Shown in pieces: positions 33,634-45,232 of a stretch of 64,000 nt of DNA (the first letter of the stretch is position 1; the number at the start of each line of letters is the position of its first letter). Made by a program: the position numbers and the translations under genes. The DNA lies in assembly GCA_019426215.1 (NCBI GenBank), contig CM033397.1, forward strand, positions 25,422,480 through 25,486,479, in the 5' to 3' direction. This DNA is from Buddleja alternifolia (lineage: Eukaryota; Streptophyta; Magnoliopsida; Lamiales; Scrophulariaceae). The notes under the pieces were generated by a model, which saw nothing but the letters and a program-made list of their open reading frames with translations, did no database searches and was not told where the DNA came from.

Positions 33634-36600
33634 ATGGCACCCAAGAAAGCTACTGCTGGAACCACTGAAGTTGTTGTTAAGGTCACTGAAGGCCTTATAG
33701 TTGATTGGAAGTTTCTCTATGAAAACCCCCAAATTGATTTAACGGAAATGATGGATTCTGTAGCAGAGGCTGGGCTTCAGAAATTTCTCACGAAATACTC
33801 GTATATGTTTCCTGAAGAACTAGAATTTTTCTGGAGAAATGCTCGACTGTCTGACGATGAGACTTCCATCACTTGTTTGTTTCCTGTCTCCAAGAAGGAA
33901 TCAAAGACGTTCACTCTCTCTGCGGCCTCTATTGCCCAGAATTTCTCTCTACCTAATGCTGGAGCCACTTTAGACACTATCACTGAAGAACAAATTCAAG
34001 AAGTCTGGACTCAGATTAGCGCTTACGATGATGTTCCATACAAACCGTACTTTGAGAAGAAAGATATAGTGAACAGGTATCGAGTCTTGGCTGATTTCTG
34101 CAGTAAAAACATTGAATGCAGAGTGGGAACCTTCGACAAAATCAACCCAACCCAGTTCCAGATGATGACTGCCATCCTACTCAAGATAAAAATCAACTGG
34201 AGCGCCTATATATTCAGCAGGTTCAGAGACAGTCTACGCACTTCAAACAGACCTTATGGTCTAGTTTTAAGTGATCTAATTTTTCGAGCAGAGTGCACCT
34301 CTTCAGCAGGAGTCACCGTGGCCAAGCATAAGTTCTATGGGCCAAGAATCATCAATAATCTCTTCAATCCACCCAAAGTTGGAGGTGCTGCTAAGCCTCT
34401 CTCTGAGCGCCAAGTTGTCCGAGCAGCGTCAGATGAGGAGGCTGAGCGTCCAGATCAGGAGAAAGCCAAACGTAATGTGAAGCGTCCCACTGTCACAAAG
34501 AAACGGGCTCCTCGAAAGCCCAAGGCTCAACCTATCAAAAGCGATGAAGATGACGAGGATTCTATACCCCTCATTAGTCGGAAAGATCTGGAAAAGGTTC
34601 TCAAAAATATTGACTTTGAAGAACCTGCAGTTCCACAGACTCAAGCGTTCCCCGCCGAAGGTATAAATGTGAAGCGTATCTTCAAGAGACGTAAGCGTCC
34701 AACTGCTGCCATTTCTTCTGAGGCTACACAAAGTGATCAAGCCATAGCTGCTGTCCCGATATCATCCTTTGAACCACCAGTTGATGTCCATCTGGATGTT
34801 GATATGGCCCACATTGTGGCCATCGCACATGAAGCTGCCATCGAATCTACAAATCTCGAGCCTGATGAACCTGAAATCCCAAGGGTTCAACCATTGCTTG
34901 CATTACCTAGTACAACAGAGGCACGCTCAGAAGGTCAGAGCGATGCTAACGACGTTGTGATTCATCGACATTTCTTCAAGCTGGATCCCTTAAAGACTAT
35001 CGATCACTCAGTCGATTATTTGCCTCCAGCGCCCGCAGAGACCTTCATACCTGCAGGATACAATGAAGAAAGTCTTATCAATGCCGAAAATGATATCGCC
35101 AAGCTCATAAAGTTTGATCTGGCTGTACGCAACACTCTCTTTAACACAGCCTCAACCCCAGCTGATGAAGCTTACTACACAGCCCTTGAACTCGGGAAGA
35201 CTCCCAAACACATCCCGGCTTCCGTAACTCTCCAAGCACAGCGGCAAGGAGGCAAGACTCCTAGAGCTGATGTTGATTTAGCTTATTATCTGGACTGTGG
35301 GACAAGCAAACCCACTGGCTTCGCTCTCAGAGACTACAACATCAGAGTCTATGAGCGTCAGGATAAGCTTCTGAACCCAACGGAAGGGCTACTAAACAGA
35401 GAAGGCTATTCTCACTCCCAACACTGGTCAAAAGCAGGGAAAACAAGCGCTCAGCTAATCCTCTCCTCCTGTGGAAGAATAAAGGAGTACATGCCGGTGA
35501 GCGTCCAGCTTCCCTGACCGAGATGATTCAACTTGAAACCGATGCATATTTTGACTGCGTCTGGAACGCTAACTACCAACCAGACAGGTATCGTTTTGAA
35601 TCCATCTGTGATATTCATCACCAAGGATTTCGTGCTATACTTAATGCAGGAACTGAGTATTGTATGACTGAGATAAGATGGGCTGAAGCTTACATGGGTG
35701 ACACGTATAAATTTGAAGACTTGGTTAGTGCTCCCCATCTGTTCAGAATAGGGATTCATGATAAAAAGACCAAATTTGCACGCTACATGCTAACGCAGCG
35801 CCAACATAGACTTGGACCCGTTCTGAAGCTGCCTCTGATCCGCCATCAACCTGAACACCGCTTAAGACAAGCGTTGCACAAACTGGCCAACTCTTCTCTA
35901 CGCTTTGCTGATCAAGCGTCCACCAGCGGTTCTTCTCCCCTGTCCTGTCTGAACTGCACCCCTAGCCACTGTGAAGACAACTTTTCTTTCATGATGGCAA
36001 TTATGCCTCCAGTCTCCCTATTCGACAAAATCTTCACAGAAAATCTGCGACAATGGAATGGCTCTCGGATCAATCCTTTCAGAGGATATCCACTTCTTCC
36101 GTCTATTCGACAAGAAGTCTTCAGTCACTATGATTTTGTTTTATCGCTGCTAGAAAGATCTCAAGCGCTTGCTTCAGCCATCTACCCATACTTGGAAGAG
36201 TATTACCGGCTCCACGTTCCCGACTCTCGGAAACCGAAGACTCTCCCAACAGATCGGCTAATTGGCTTCTCACAACACTATTGCCCAGATGCCTTATTCT
36301 CCATCTGCCAAGCGCCCTCCAAAATCTTTCCCACTCATGTGCTGGATATCCTCGGGCCAATGTATATCAGGGCCCTGGATAGTCCTATCAGAACGTTCAT
36401 TCAAGGTACTTATCTCCCCACTCTACATTTGAATGAACTTCTACAGACTGCTACGTATCCATATGCAGATGAGCCGTTTGCCAGCTTGGACTTTCGGTTT
36501 ACGGACTTTAGCCGTATAGAATCAGAATTTACTGCAGCACCAGCTGACACGTTACCTGCTCCTGAGCGCTTATTAGAATTACCTCAAGCGCCTCATTCCC

Positions 36601-37541
36601 CCAGTCCAACTGAATCCGACTCTACTGCATCCACCGAGTCCAACACTGCCCCAGAGCTTCGAGGAACAGTATTTGATCCTACTTATCAAGTACCTATTGA
36701 ATCTCTCAAACACACATCTCGTTTTAAGCCTCGAGTCAGCACTGCACTTCCCGACGCTCAACCGTCCATGACTGAATGCCTCACTCAAATACAGCAACTA
36801 TCTACAGCTACTCAGGCAAGTCATGTGGCTTTAACCAATGATCTACAAGACCGGTTCACGGCTCTAGAGACCTCTCTCACAGACGCTAATCACGCTCAAC
36901 TCCTGGTCATGAAAGAACATTTCGACCAGCGTCTAACCACTCTTGAGGCCTCTGTCGCTCAGATTGCTACTCAAGTCAGTCTTCTTACTCAGCATTTCAT
37001 ACAGACTGATGATGGCAATAAGGGGGAAAAGAAGGGAGAAAAGAGGAAATCGTCAACATCTAAAGATCAAGTTCCTCCTCCACCATCCAAGCGTCAACAT
37101 ATTGATACTTCTCTCACACTGAGTACAGAACCAAGGTATCCCTATCCCTCTTGGGTAACTACATCGGTTGAAGCGTCCAATAAGAAAGAAACTCCCAGAG
37201 TGCTCTATCCAACTCTTCCATTGCCTTCAAGAGCACTGCTTGAACAGTTTGACATTCCTCTTCTCAGAGCATCAATTCCAGAACCATCTGATCCAGCGGT
37301 ATTAGCCTTAGAAAGAAAAATGTCTGACTTCGACCAAACCTTCAGAATTTGCCTACGATACATAGGCATCAGTCCAGAGGAATGGGATAAACACTTCATT
37401 GCCTTTAAGGCACGACAAGTTCAAGAAAACAAGCACATAATCAGTAAAGATCATGCTGCGATGATGACGTTAGAAGATCAGATAACTGAAGCAATCCGTG
37501 CTGAAATGACTAAGAGATACAAGATCAAGTCACGATCTTGA
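33634..37541 (+). pseudogene. Sirevirus A ORF3 (so-called env-like), one-base frameshift
   Basis: The likely start is M-A-P-K-K at 33634. The in-frame Met at 33502 lies in the leader and is not supported by C. The N-terminal ~250 residues form a folded-looking domain. Basic clusters (K-R-x-V-K-R-P, F-K-R-R-K-R-P) alternate with acidic and proline-rich linkers. A heptad-like coiled coil lies near the C-terminus (from M-T-E-C-L-T-Q) and is followed by a basic K-K-G-E-K-R-K patch. A one-base loss near 35416 (ACTCCC against ACTCTCC in C) splits it into 33634-35517 and 35523-37541. A 24-bp in-frame segment near 34450 is absent from C. I see no signal peptide or membrane helix. Function unknown. 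Confidence 0.8.
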
Positions 37542-37707
37542 TTTTTTTGTTTTTGTGCTTCTCTCTTTTTTAGTTGTAAAATGCCTGTACTATGAAATAA
37601 TATATATAAAATGCATTTTACAGCTGAAACATCTCGTTAAAGCTCAAACTAACTTACGCTAACCTTCAGGTATCTAACGCTTGAACTAAATAAGTATTGC
37701 CATCATC

Positions 37708-37721
37708 AAAAAGGGGGAAAT
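37708..37721 (+). other. PPT of Sirevirus A
   Basis: AAAAAGGGGGAAAT immediately before the TG of the 3' LTR. Confidence 0.88.
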
Positions 37722-39473
37722 TGTTAGGAATTTCATATTAAATGTTTTGATGATGACAAATAGGACTTCCTGTTAGACCCCGAAAAGTGTAAAAGCTTTC
37801 ATAGAATGTTTTGTATAAGTACCTGAAAGCTTATTTATCTTAGGCTTATAGTATTTATCTTTGTAGAATTCTTTAGACTAAGTATGTGACACTAAATCAC
37901 TTAGGAAAATTCTGGGTGAGTCTACCAAGTGATGAAGGTGAAGATCAAGCGTCTGAAGTTACAATGGATAAAGATATCTTGAAGCGTCCGTCAAACGCTT
38001 TAGGGATTATCCCAGTGCTCAAACTACGAATGGATAACTCAGGCCGAATACTCAACATCAAGTGAAATGACGGAATTCTCAGTGAGACCATCAAGACAAG
38101 ATTGAAGAGTAAGCGTCTGAAATAAAGAAAAGAAAGTCAGGATCAGTCCAAGCGTCTGTCCAATACACGAGAATAACTATTCTCTTCAGCAAGCGTCCAA
38201 AAGTTAAACCAACACAACCTACAAAGAACGTAACCTGAAAAACTCAAACCCAAAACCATCCAAAGACTTAAAAATGCATGAATCAAACGGACGAATTATT
38301 TCCAACGGAAATAAGACAAGATGCATTAAAAGTCGGATAAGTGCTATTAAATATAAGCACTATAACTTATGGGCAAGCCATATCTTTGACCTAGACTGTC
38401 AGATTTATGAAACCAAGACCATGCCTAACCAATTAAATATACCCAAAGTTAGAAATGTCTGAACTCAAGGAATGTTTGGGGAAACGAGACTCCAACCGTG
38501 TCAAACGGACAAAAACCACCAATACCTTATAAATAGCTCTTTCAACAAACAAGTAAACGACACACAAAAAAAACAAAAAATTACTACTTTGTTGAAAGAA
38601 AAGCTTACTAAAAATCATAGCCAAATATCATATAAGCTTTTCACAAATATTCCAGAGACAGTCACCCATATCTCAAATCTCTTTTTAAGAAGAACCTATA
38701 CTACCATTGAGATATCCCCAAGTTGTTTGAACTTTCCAAAAACAACAAACCCGTGACCAAAACCATCAACACCTTTCATCTGAGTGAGAAAGCTGGTTGA
38801 CTTGCAAGCAATATTTGTGTAAAAGAAGCTTGTTGAAGTTGATCTCTATTGGAGCTGAAATCTGTGTGACCAAGGAGTTCCGAGATCAAGAGTAACTTGC
38901 ACCATTTCTGAGTGAAAGAAGCAAGGGATAGAAGATCTTTAGTGGAGCTGAAATCTGTGTGACCAAGGAGTTCCAAGATCATATCCAATCTCCCTCTATC
39001 TTGTAGAAGTCTCTGTGTGACTCTTCGATAATCATCATAGTGGAAAAACCTCCCTGATAAAAGGAAAGAAGGACGTAGCTGGGATTACATCACCCAGTGA
39101 ACCTTACAAATATCTTGTGTCATTTACCTCTTTAAGCATTCATTGTTTTACTGCTTTACTATTCATACTGCATACATTCTGATAAAGTCTTAAAACAACT
39201 AAGCGACTACTTTCGATTAATTAACCGAACGCTAAGCTATAAAATACTTCCGCTGTGCTAACTCTGATTTAGTGACTAAACTCTGCCCTACTTTGGTAAG
39301 CGTTGAAATCACCGAGTCTAAGTTAACGTTTCTCAAGCGCCACATCCAGCGCTTAAACTTGTCAAGCGTTCAAATACTTCAAAGTGATACGATTTTTGAG
39401 AAGTCGAAAAAGACTTCAGGGTCTATTCAACCCCCCCCTTCTAGACCCTTTCGTATACCACTTGGGACCAACA
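37722..39473 (+). repeat. LTR 2: 3' LTR adjoining Sirevirus A
   Basis: 1752 bp, same TG...CA ends as 25205-26972. It is followed by CAAAC and not by the GAAGA that precedes element A. It belongs to the first unit of the 7.5-kb tandem duplication. Several single-base losses are visible relative to the first LTR. Confidence 0.94.
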
Positions 39474-40681
39474 CAAACCACCTCATCCAATCCCCGCAAA
39501 GACTTCCAAGACTTAACCTGATAGGCTGATTAAAAAAAAAAAAGGGTATGCGTTTCGCTTTCATTATCTGATTTCTTTTATGATGAGCAAACGTTCTTGA
39601 TTTTGGTGAAGCTTTTTCACGGTTAAATTGATTTTCCAACAAGTTGGTATTAGACGAATCCCATGTTTAATCATTAAAAATCATTGTTTTTTTTTTCTTG
39701 ATGAATATATGGTTTATTACATTTAATGTTCCAATAGGTAAATTAAATTTAAGATCTATTTGGGTTTTCTTTTTTTCGGTTATTTTTTGTATATTTCTGG
39801 TTAAAATCATGTGAATTAAGAATATTTGTGATTTATTTGTCATGTTTTGATGCGTGATATGGATACATGATGTTTCATTTTTGATTGTGGTTAAATAATT
39901 TTTGGCAATTTTCGGACTTGCCGATGCAAAAAATTGACCAGACATCGCATGGAGGCGCAGTGAAATTAGGGCTAAAAATAATGTGACACATGATCAAAAA
40001 CATCTAGTAGAAAACAGTTTTTTCTTTAAAATTAAGCTAAATTTGTCAACAATTTGCGTGACTTCACCAAGACAATCCACATGCACTGTACAATATCAGA
40101 ATCGTAAACCATTTTTTTCTTTCAAAGTAGACACATAAGCTTTCTGAAAACGTATGAATACATTATCAAAAATATCTAGTGTAAAATAGTTTTTCTTCAA
40201 ATGTAAGATAAATTTTATCGATGTTTTTGGCACACTTCCGATAATACTATAATGCATTGGGGAGGATGCTTGAAATCATAAACCCTAGTTTTAATTTTTG
40301 TTTTAAAGTAACACATAGGGCTTCCAAAACTATATGAACATTATCAAAAAATATCTATTATGAAACATTTTTTTTCTGCAAACTCTAAGCTAATTATTGC
40401 CAGTTTTGCTCGACTTCACGAGAAGGTTCTATAACGCTTGTAGGATGTTCGTACTATAATCGTTATGTTTGTTTTCAAATTAGAACACATAGGTTTTTGA
40501 AAATGTATGACACTTATCAAAACTAGTTAGTATGCAACAGTTTTGTCGTCAAATATCAGCTAAAAGTTAGCGACAGTTTTCACGTCTCACGAGAATATCC
40601 ATAACGCATTGAGATTCTCGAATCATAAACATTTTTTGCCTTTCAATTATACACAAGAGATTTTCAATATGTATGACATAT
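39474..40681 (+). repeat. Spacer copy 1: old copia LTR end, primer site and degraded 178-bp repeats
   Basis: Homologous to 46980-48187 over its whole length but with many small deletions. It includes a damaged primer site (TTGGTATTAGACG near 39642). From 39985 four repeat units follow with shortened periods (171, 180, 173 and 166 bp), then CATAT at 40677-40681. The first ~30 bp differ from copy 2, which removes the GAAGA duplication. Confidence 0.8.
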
Positions 40682-42415
40682 TTTTGGTCCCAAGTGGTAT
40701 ACGAAAGGGTCTAGAAGGGGGGGGTTGAATAGACCCTGAAGTCGTTTTCGACTTCTTAAAATTCGTATCACTTTGAAGTATTGAACGCTTGACAAGTTTA
40801 AGCGCTGGATGTGGCGCTTAGAAACGTTAACTTAGACTCGGTGATTTCAACCTTACCAAAGTAGGGCAGAGTTTAGTCACTAAATCAGAGTTAGCACAGC
40901 AGAAGTATTTTATAGCTTAGCGTTCGGTTAATTAATCGAAAGTAGTCGCTTAGTTGTTTAAGACTTTATCAGAATTATGCAGTATGAATAGTAAATCAGT
41001 AAAACAATGAATGCTTAAAGAGGTAAATGACACAAGATATTTGTAAGGTTCACTGGATGATGTAATCCCAGCTACGTCCTTCTTCTCCTTTTATCAGGAG
41101 GTTTTTCCACTATGATGATTATCGAAGAGTCACACAGAGACTTCTACAAGATAGAGGGAGATTGGATATGATCTCGGAACTCCTTGATCACACAGATTTC
41201 AGCTCCACTAAAGACCTTCTATCCCCTTGCTTCTTTCACTCAGAAATGGTGCAAGTTACTCTGATCTCGAACTCCTTGGTCACACAGATTTCAGCTCCAA
41301 TAGAGATCAACTTCAACAAGCTTCTTTTACACAAAAATATTGCTTGCAAGTCAACCAGCTTTCTCACTCAGATGAAGGTGTTGATGGTTTTGGTCACGGG
41401 TTTGTTTGTTTTTGGAAAGTTCAAACAACTTGGGGATATCTCAATGGTAGTATAGGTTCTTCTTAAAAAGAGATTTGAGATATGGGTGACTGTCTCTGGA
41501 ATATTTGTGAAAAGCTTATATGGATATTTGGCTATGATTTTCAGTAAGCTTTTCTTTCAACAAGTAGGTAATTTTTTTGCCCTTTTTTTTGTGTTTTTAC
41601 TTGTTTGTTGAAAGAGCTATTTATAGGTATTGGTGGTTTTTGTCCGTTTGACACGGTTGGAGTCTCGTTTCCCCAAACATTCCTTGAGTTCAGACATTCT
41701 AACTTTGGGTATACTTAATTAGTTAGGCATGTTCTTGGTTTCATAACTTCTGACAGTTTCAGTAAAAGAATGGCTTGCCCATACGTTATAGTGCTTATAT
41801 TTTAATAGCACTTATCCGACTTTTAATGCATCTTGTCTTTTTCCGTTGGAAATAATTCATCCGTTTGATTCATGCTTTTTAAGTCTTTGGATGGTTTTGG
41901 GTTTGAGTTTTCAGGTTACGTTCTTTGTAGGTTGTGTTGGTTTAACTTTTTGGACGCTTGCTGAAGAGAATAGTTATTCTCGTGTATTGGACAGACGCTT
42001 GGACTGATCCTGACTTTCTTTTCTTTATTTCAGACGCTTACTCTTCAATCTTGTCTTGATGGTCTTACTGAGAATTCCGTCATTCCACTTGATGTTGAGT
42101 ATTCGGCCTGAGTTATCCATTTTTAGTTGAGCACTGGGATATCCCTAAGCGTTTGACGGACGCTTCAAGATATCTTTATCTATTGTAGCTTCAGACGCTG
42201 ATCTTCACCTTCATCACTTGGTAGACTCACCCAGAATTTTCCTAAGTGATTTATGTCACATACTTAGTGAATTATACAATAAATACTATAAGCCTAAGAT
42301 AAATAAGCTTTCAGGTACTTATACATAACATTCTATGAAAGCTTTTACACTTTTCGGGGTCTAACAGGAAGTCCTATTTGTCATCATCAAAACATCTAAT
42401 ATGAAATTCCTAACA
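40682..42415 (-). repeat. LTR r1: minus-strand Sirevirus 3' LTR, degraded
   Basis: 1734 bp, homologous to 48188-49947. It begins TTTTGG where the intact copy has TGTTGG, so the terminal CA of the minus strand is lost. It is about 26 bp shorter than the equivalent LTR, nearly all through single-base gaps. A PPT (minus) follows at 42416-42429. Confidence 0.9.
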
Positions 42416-42611
42416 ATTTCCCCCTTTTTGATGATGGCAATACTTATTTAGTTCAAGCGTTATATACCTAAAGTGAAGGTTAGCGTAAGTTAGTAAGTTA
42501 GTTTGAGCTTTAACGAGATGTTTCAGCTGTAAAATGCATTATATATATATATATATATATTTCATAGTACAGGCATTTTACAACTAAAAAGAGAGAAGCA
42601 CAAAAAAAAAA

Positions 42612-43527
42612 TCAAGATCGTGACTTGATCTTGTATCTCTTAGTCATTTCAGCACGGATTGCTTCAGTTATCTGATCTTCTAACGTCATCATCGCAGCAT
42701 GATCTTTACTGATTATGTGCTTGTTTTCTTGAACTTGTCGTGCCTTAAAGGGAATGAAGTGTTTATCCCATTCCTCTGGACTGATGCCTATGTATCGTAG
42801 GCAATTCTTCAAGGTTTGGTCGAAGTCAGACATTTTTCTTTCTAAGGCTAATACTGCTGGATCAGATGGTTTCTGGAATTGATGCTCTGAGAAGAGGAAT
42901 GTCAAACTGTTCAAGCAGTGCTCTTGAAGGCAATGGAAGAGTTGGATAGAGCACTCTGGGAGTTTCTTTCTTATTGGACGCTTCAACCGATGTAGTTCCC
43001 AAGAGGGATAGGGATACCTTGGTTTCTGTTCTGTACTCAGTGTGAGAGAAGTATCAAATGTTGACGCTTGGATGGTGAGGAGGAACTTGATCTTTAGATG
43101 TTGACGATTTCCTCTCTTTCTCCCTTCTTTTCCCCTTATTGCCATCATCAGTCGTAGAAATGCTGAGTAAGAAGACTGACTTGAGTAGCAATCGGCGACA
43201 TAGGGCCTCAAGCGTGGTTAGACGCTGGTCGAAATGTTCTTTCATGACAGGAGTTGAAGCGCTAGTAGTAATTCTGACGATCTTTGAGAGATGGTCTCTA
43301 AAAGCCGGAACCAGTCTTGTAGATCATTGGTTAAAGAGCCCACATGACTTGCCTGAGTAGCTTGTAGATAGTTGATGTTATTTGAGTTGAGGCATTCAGT
43401 CCATGGCGGTGAGCTCGGAATATTGCAGTGCTAGCCTCAAGACTTAAAACGAGCTTGTGTTTGAGAGATTCATTAGTACTGGAATAAGTAGGATCATACT
43501 GTTCCTCGAGCTCGGGTGCAGTTTTGT
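42612..43527 (-). pseudogene. Truncated Sirevirus ORF3 3' end, duplicate copy on minus
   Basis: It corresponds to 50142-51042 of Sirevirus C. The final ~110 codons (ending K-Y-K-I-K-S-R-S) remain mostly readable. Farther upstream it is scrambled by many small indels, especially 43250-43527. It stops at the duplication junction. No function is expected. Confidence 0.85.
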
Positions 43528-43530
43528 AAA

Positions 43531-45045
43531 CTATTCGACAAAATCTTCACAAAAATCTGCAACAACGGAATGGCTCTCGGATCAATCCTTTCAGAGGATA
43601 TCCACTTCTCCTTCCGTCTATTCGACAAGAAGTCTTCAGTCACTATGATTTTGTTTTATCGCTGCTAGAAAGATCTCAAGCGCTTGCTTCATTCATCTAG
43701 CCATACTTGGAAGAGTATTACCGGCTCCACGTTCCCGCTCCGAAACCGAAGACTCTCCCAACAGATCGGCTAATGGCTTCTCACAACACTATTGCCCAGA
43801 TGCCTTATTCTCCATCTGCCAAGCGCCCTCCAAAATCTTTCCCATTCATGTGCTGGATATCCTCGGCCAATATATATCAGGCCCTGGATAGTCCTATCAG
43901 AACGTTCATTCAAGTACTTATCTCCCCACTCTACATTTGAATGAACTTCTACAGACTGCTACGTATCCATATGCAGATGAACCGTTTTGCCAGCTTGGAC
44001 TTTCGGTTTACGGACTTTAGCCGTATAGAATCAGAATTTACTGCAGCACAGCTGACACGTTACCGTGCTCCTGAGCGCTTATTAGAATTACCTCAAGCGC
44101 CTCATTCCCCCAGTCCAACTGAATCCAACTCTACTGCATCCACCGAGTCCAACACTGCCCCAGAGTTTCGAGGAACAGTATTTGATCCTACTATCAAGTA
44201 CCTATTGAATCTCTCAAACACACATCTCGTTTTAAGCCTCGAGTCCACTTGCACTTCCCGACGCTCAACCGTCCATGACTGAATGCCTCACTCAAATACA
44301 ACAACTATCTCAAGCTACTCAGGCAAGTCATGTGGCTTTAACCAATGATCTACGGCCGGTTCACGGCTCTAGAGACCTCTCTCACAGACGCTAATCACGC
44401 TCAACTCCTGGTCATGAAAGAACATTTCGACCAGCGTCTAACCACGCTTGAGGCCTCTGTCGCTCAGATTGCTACTCAAGTCAGTCTTCTTACTCAGCAT
44501 TTCAAACAGACTGATGATGGCAATAAGGGGGAAAAGAAGGGAGAAAAGAGGAAATCGTCAACATCTAAAGATCAAGTTCCTCCTCCACCATCCAAGCGTC
44601 AACATATTGATACTCTCTCACACTGAGTAACAGACCAAGGTATCCCTATCCCTCTTGGGTAACTACATCGGTTGAAGCGTCTAATAAGAAAGAAACTCCC
44701 AGAGTGCTCTATCCAACTCTTCCATTGCCTTCAAGAGCACTGCTTGAACAGTTTGACATTCCTCTTCCGAGAGCATCAATTCCAGAACCATCTGATCCAG
44801 CGGTATTAGCCTTAGAAAGAAAAATGTCTGACTTCGACCAAACCTTCAGAATTTGCCTACGATACATAGGCATCAGTCCAGAGGAATGGGATAAACACTT
44901 CATTGCCTTTAAGGCACGACAAGTTCAAGAAAACAAGCACATAATCAATAAAGATCATGCTGCGATGATGACGTTAGAAGATCAGATAACTGAAGCAATC
45001 CGTGCTGAAATGACTAAGAGATACAAGATCAAGTCACGATCTTGA
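43531..45045 (+). pseudogene. Truncated Sirevirus ORF3 3' part, duplicate copy on plus
   Basis: It corresponds to 36018-37541 of Sirevirus A and starts mid-gene at the duplication junction. Frequent one-base losses, often in runs (GGG to GG, CC to C), break it into pieces at 43707, 43941, 44345 and 44704. The last 113 codons are intact. No promoter or 5' part is present. Confidence 0.87.
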
Positions 45046-45232
45046 TTTTTTTGTTTTTGTGCTTCTCTCTTTTTTAGTTGTAAAATGCCTGTACTATGAA
45101 TATATATATAAAATGCATTTTACAGCTGAAACATCTCGTAAAGCTCAAACTACTTAACGCTAACCTTCAGGTATCTAACGCTTGAACTAAATAAGTATTG
45201 CCATCATCAAAAAGGGGGAAATTGTTAGGAAT

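Larger units (their letters stand above)
25205..39473 (+). mobile_element. Sirevirus A: Ty1/copia (SIRE/Maximus lineage) retrotransposon
   Basis: 14.3 kb with two ~1.76-kb LTRs, a tRNA-iMet primer site, gag with a coiled-coil extension, pol in the copia order (protease, integrase, RT, RNase H), several PPT-like copies after pol, a third large ORF and a final PPT. Long LTRs, an extended gag and an extra 3' ORF are hallmarks of Sireviruses. It is almost identical to Sirevirus C on the other strand. Each of its three genes carries a lesion. Its right-hand LTR lies inside the 7.5-kb tandem duplication. Confidence 0.95.
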
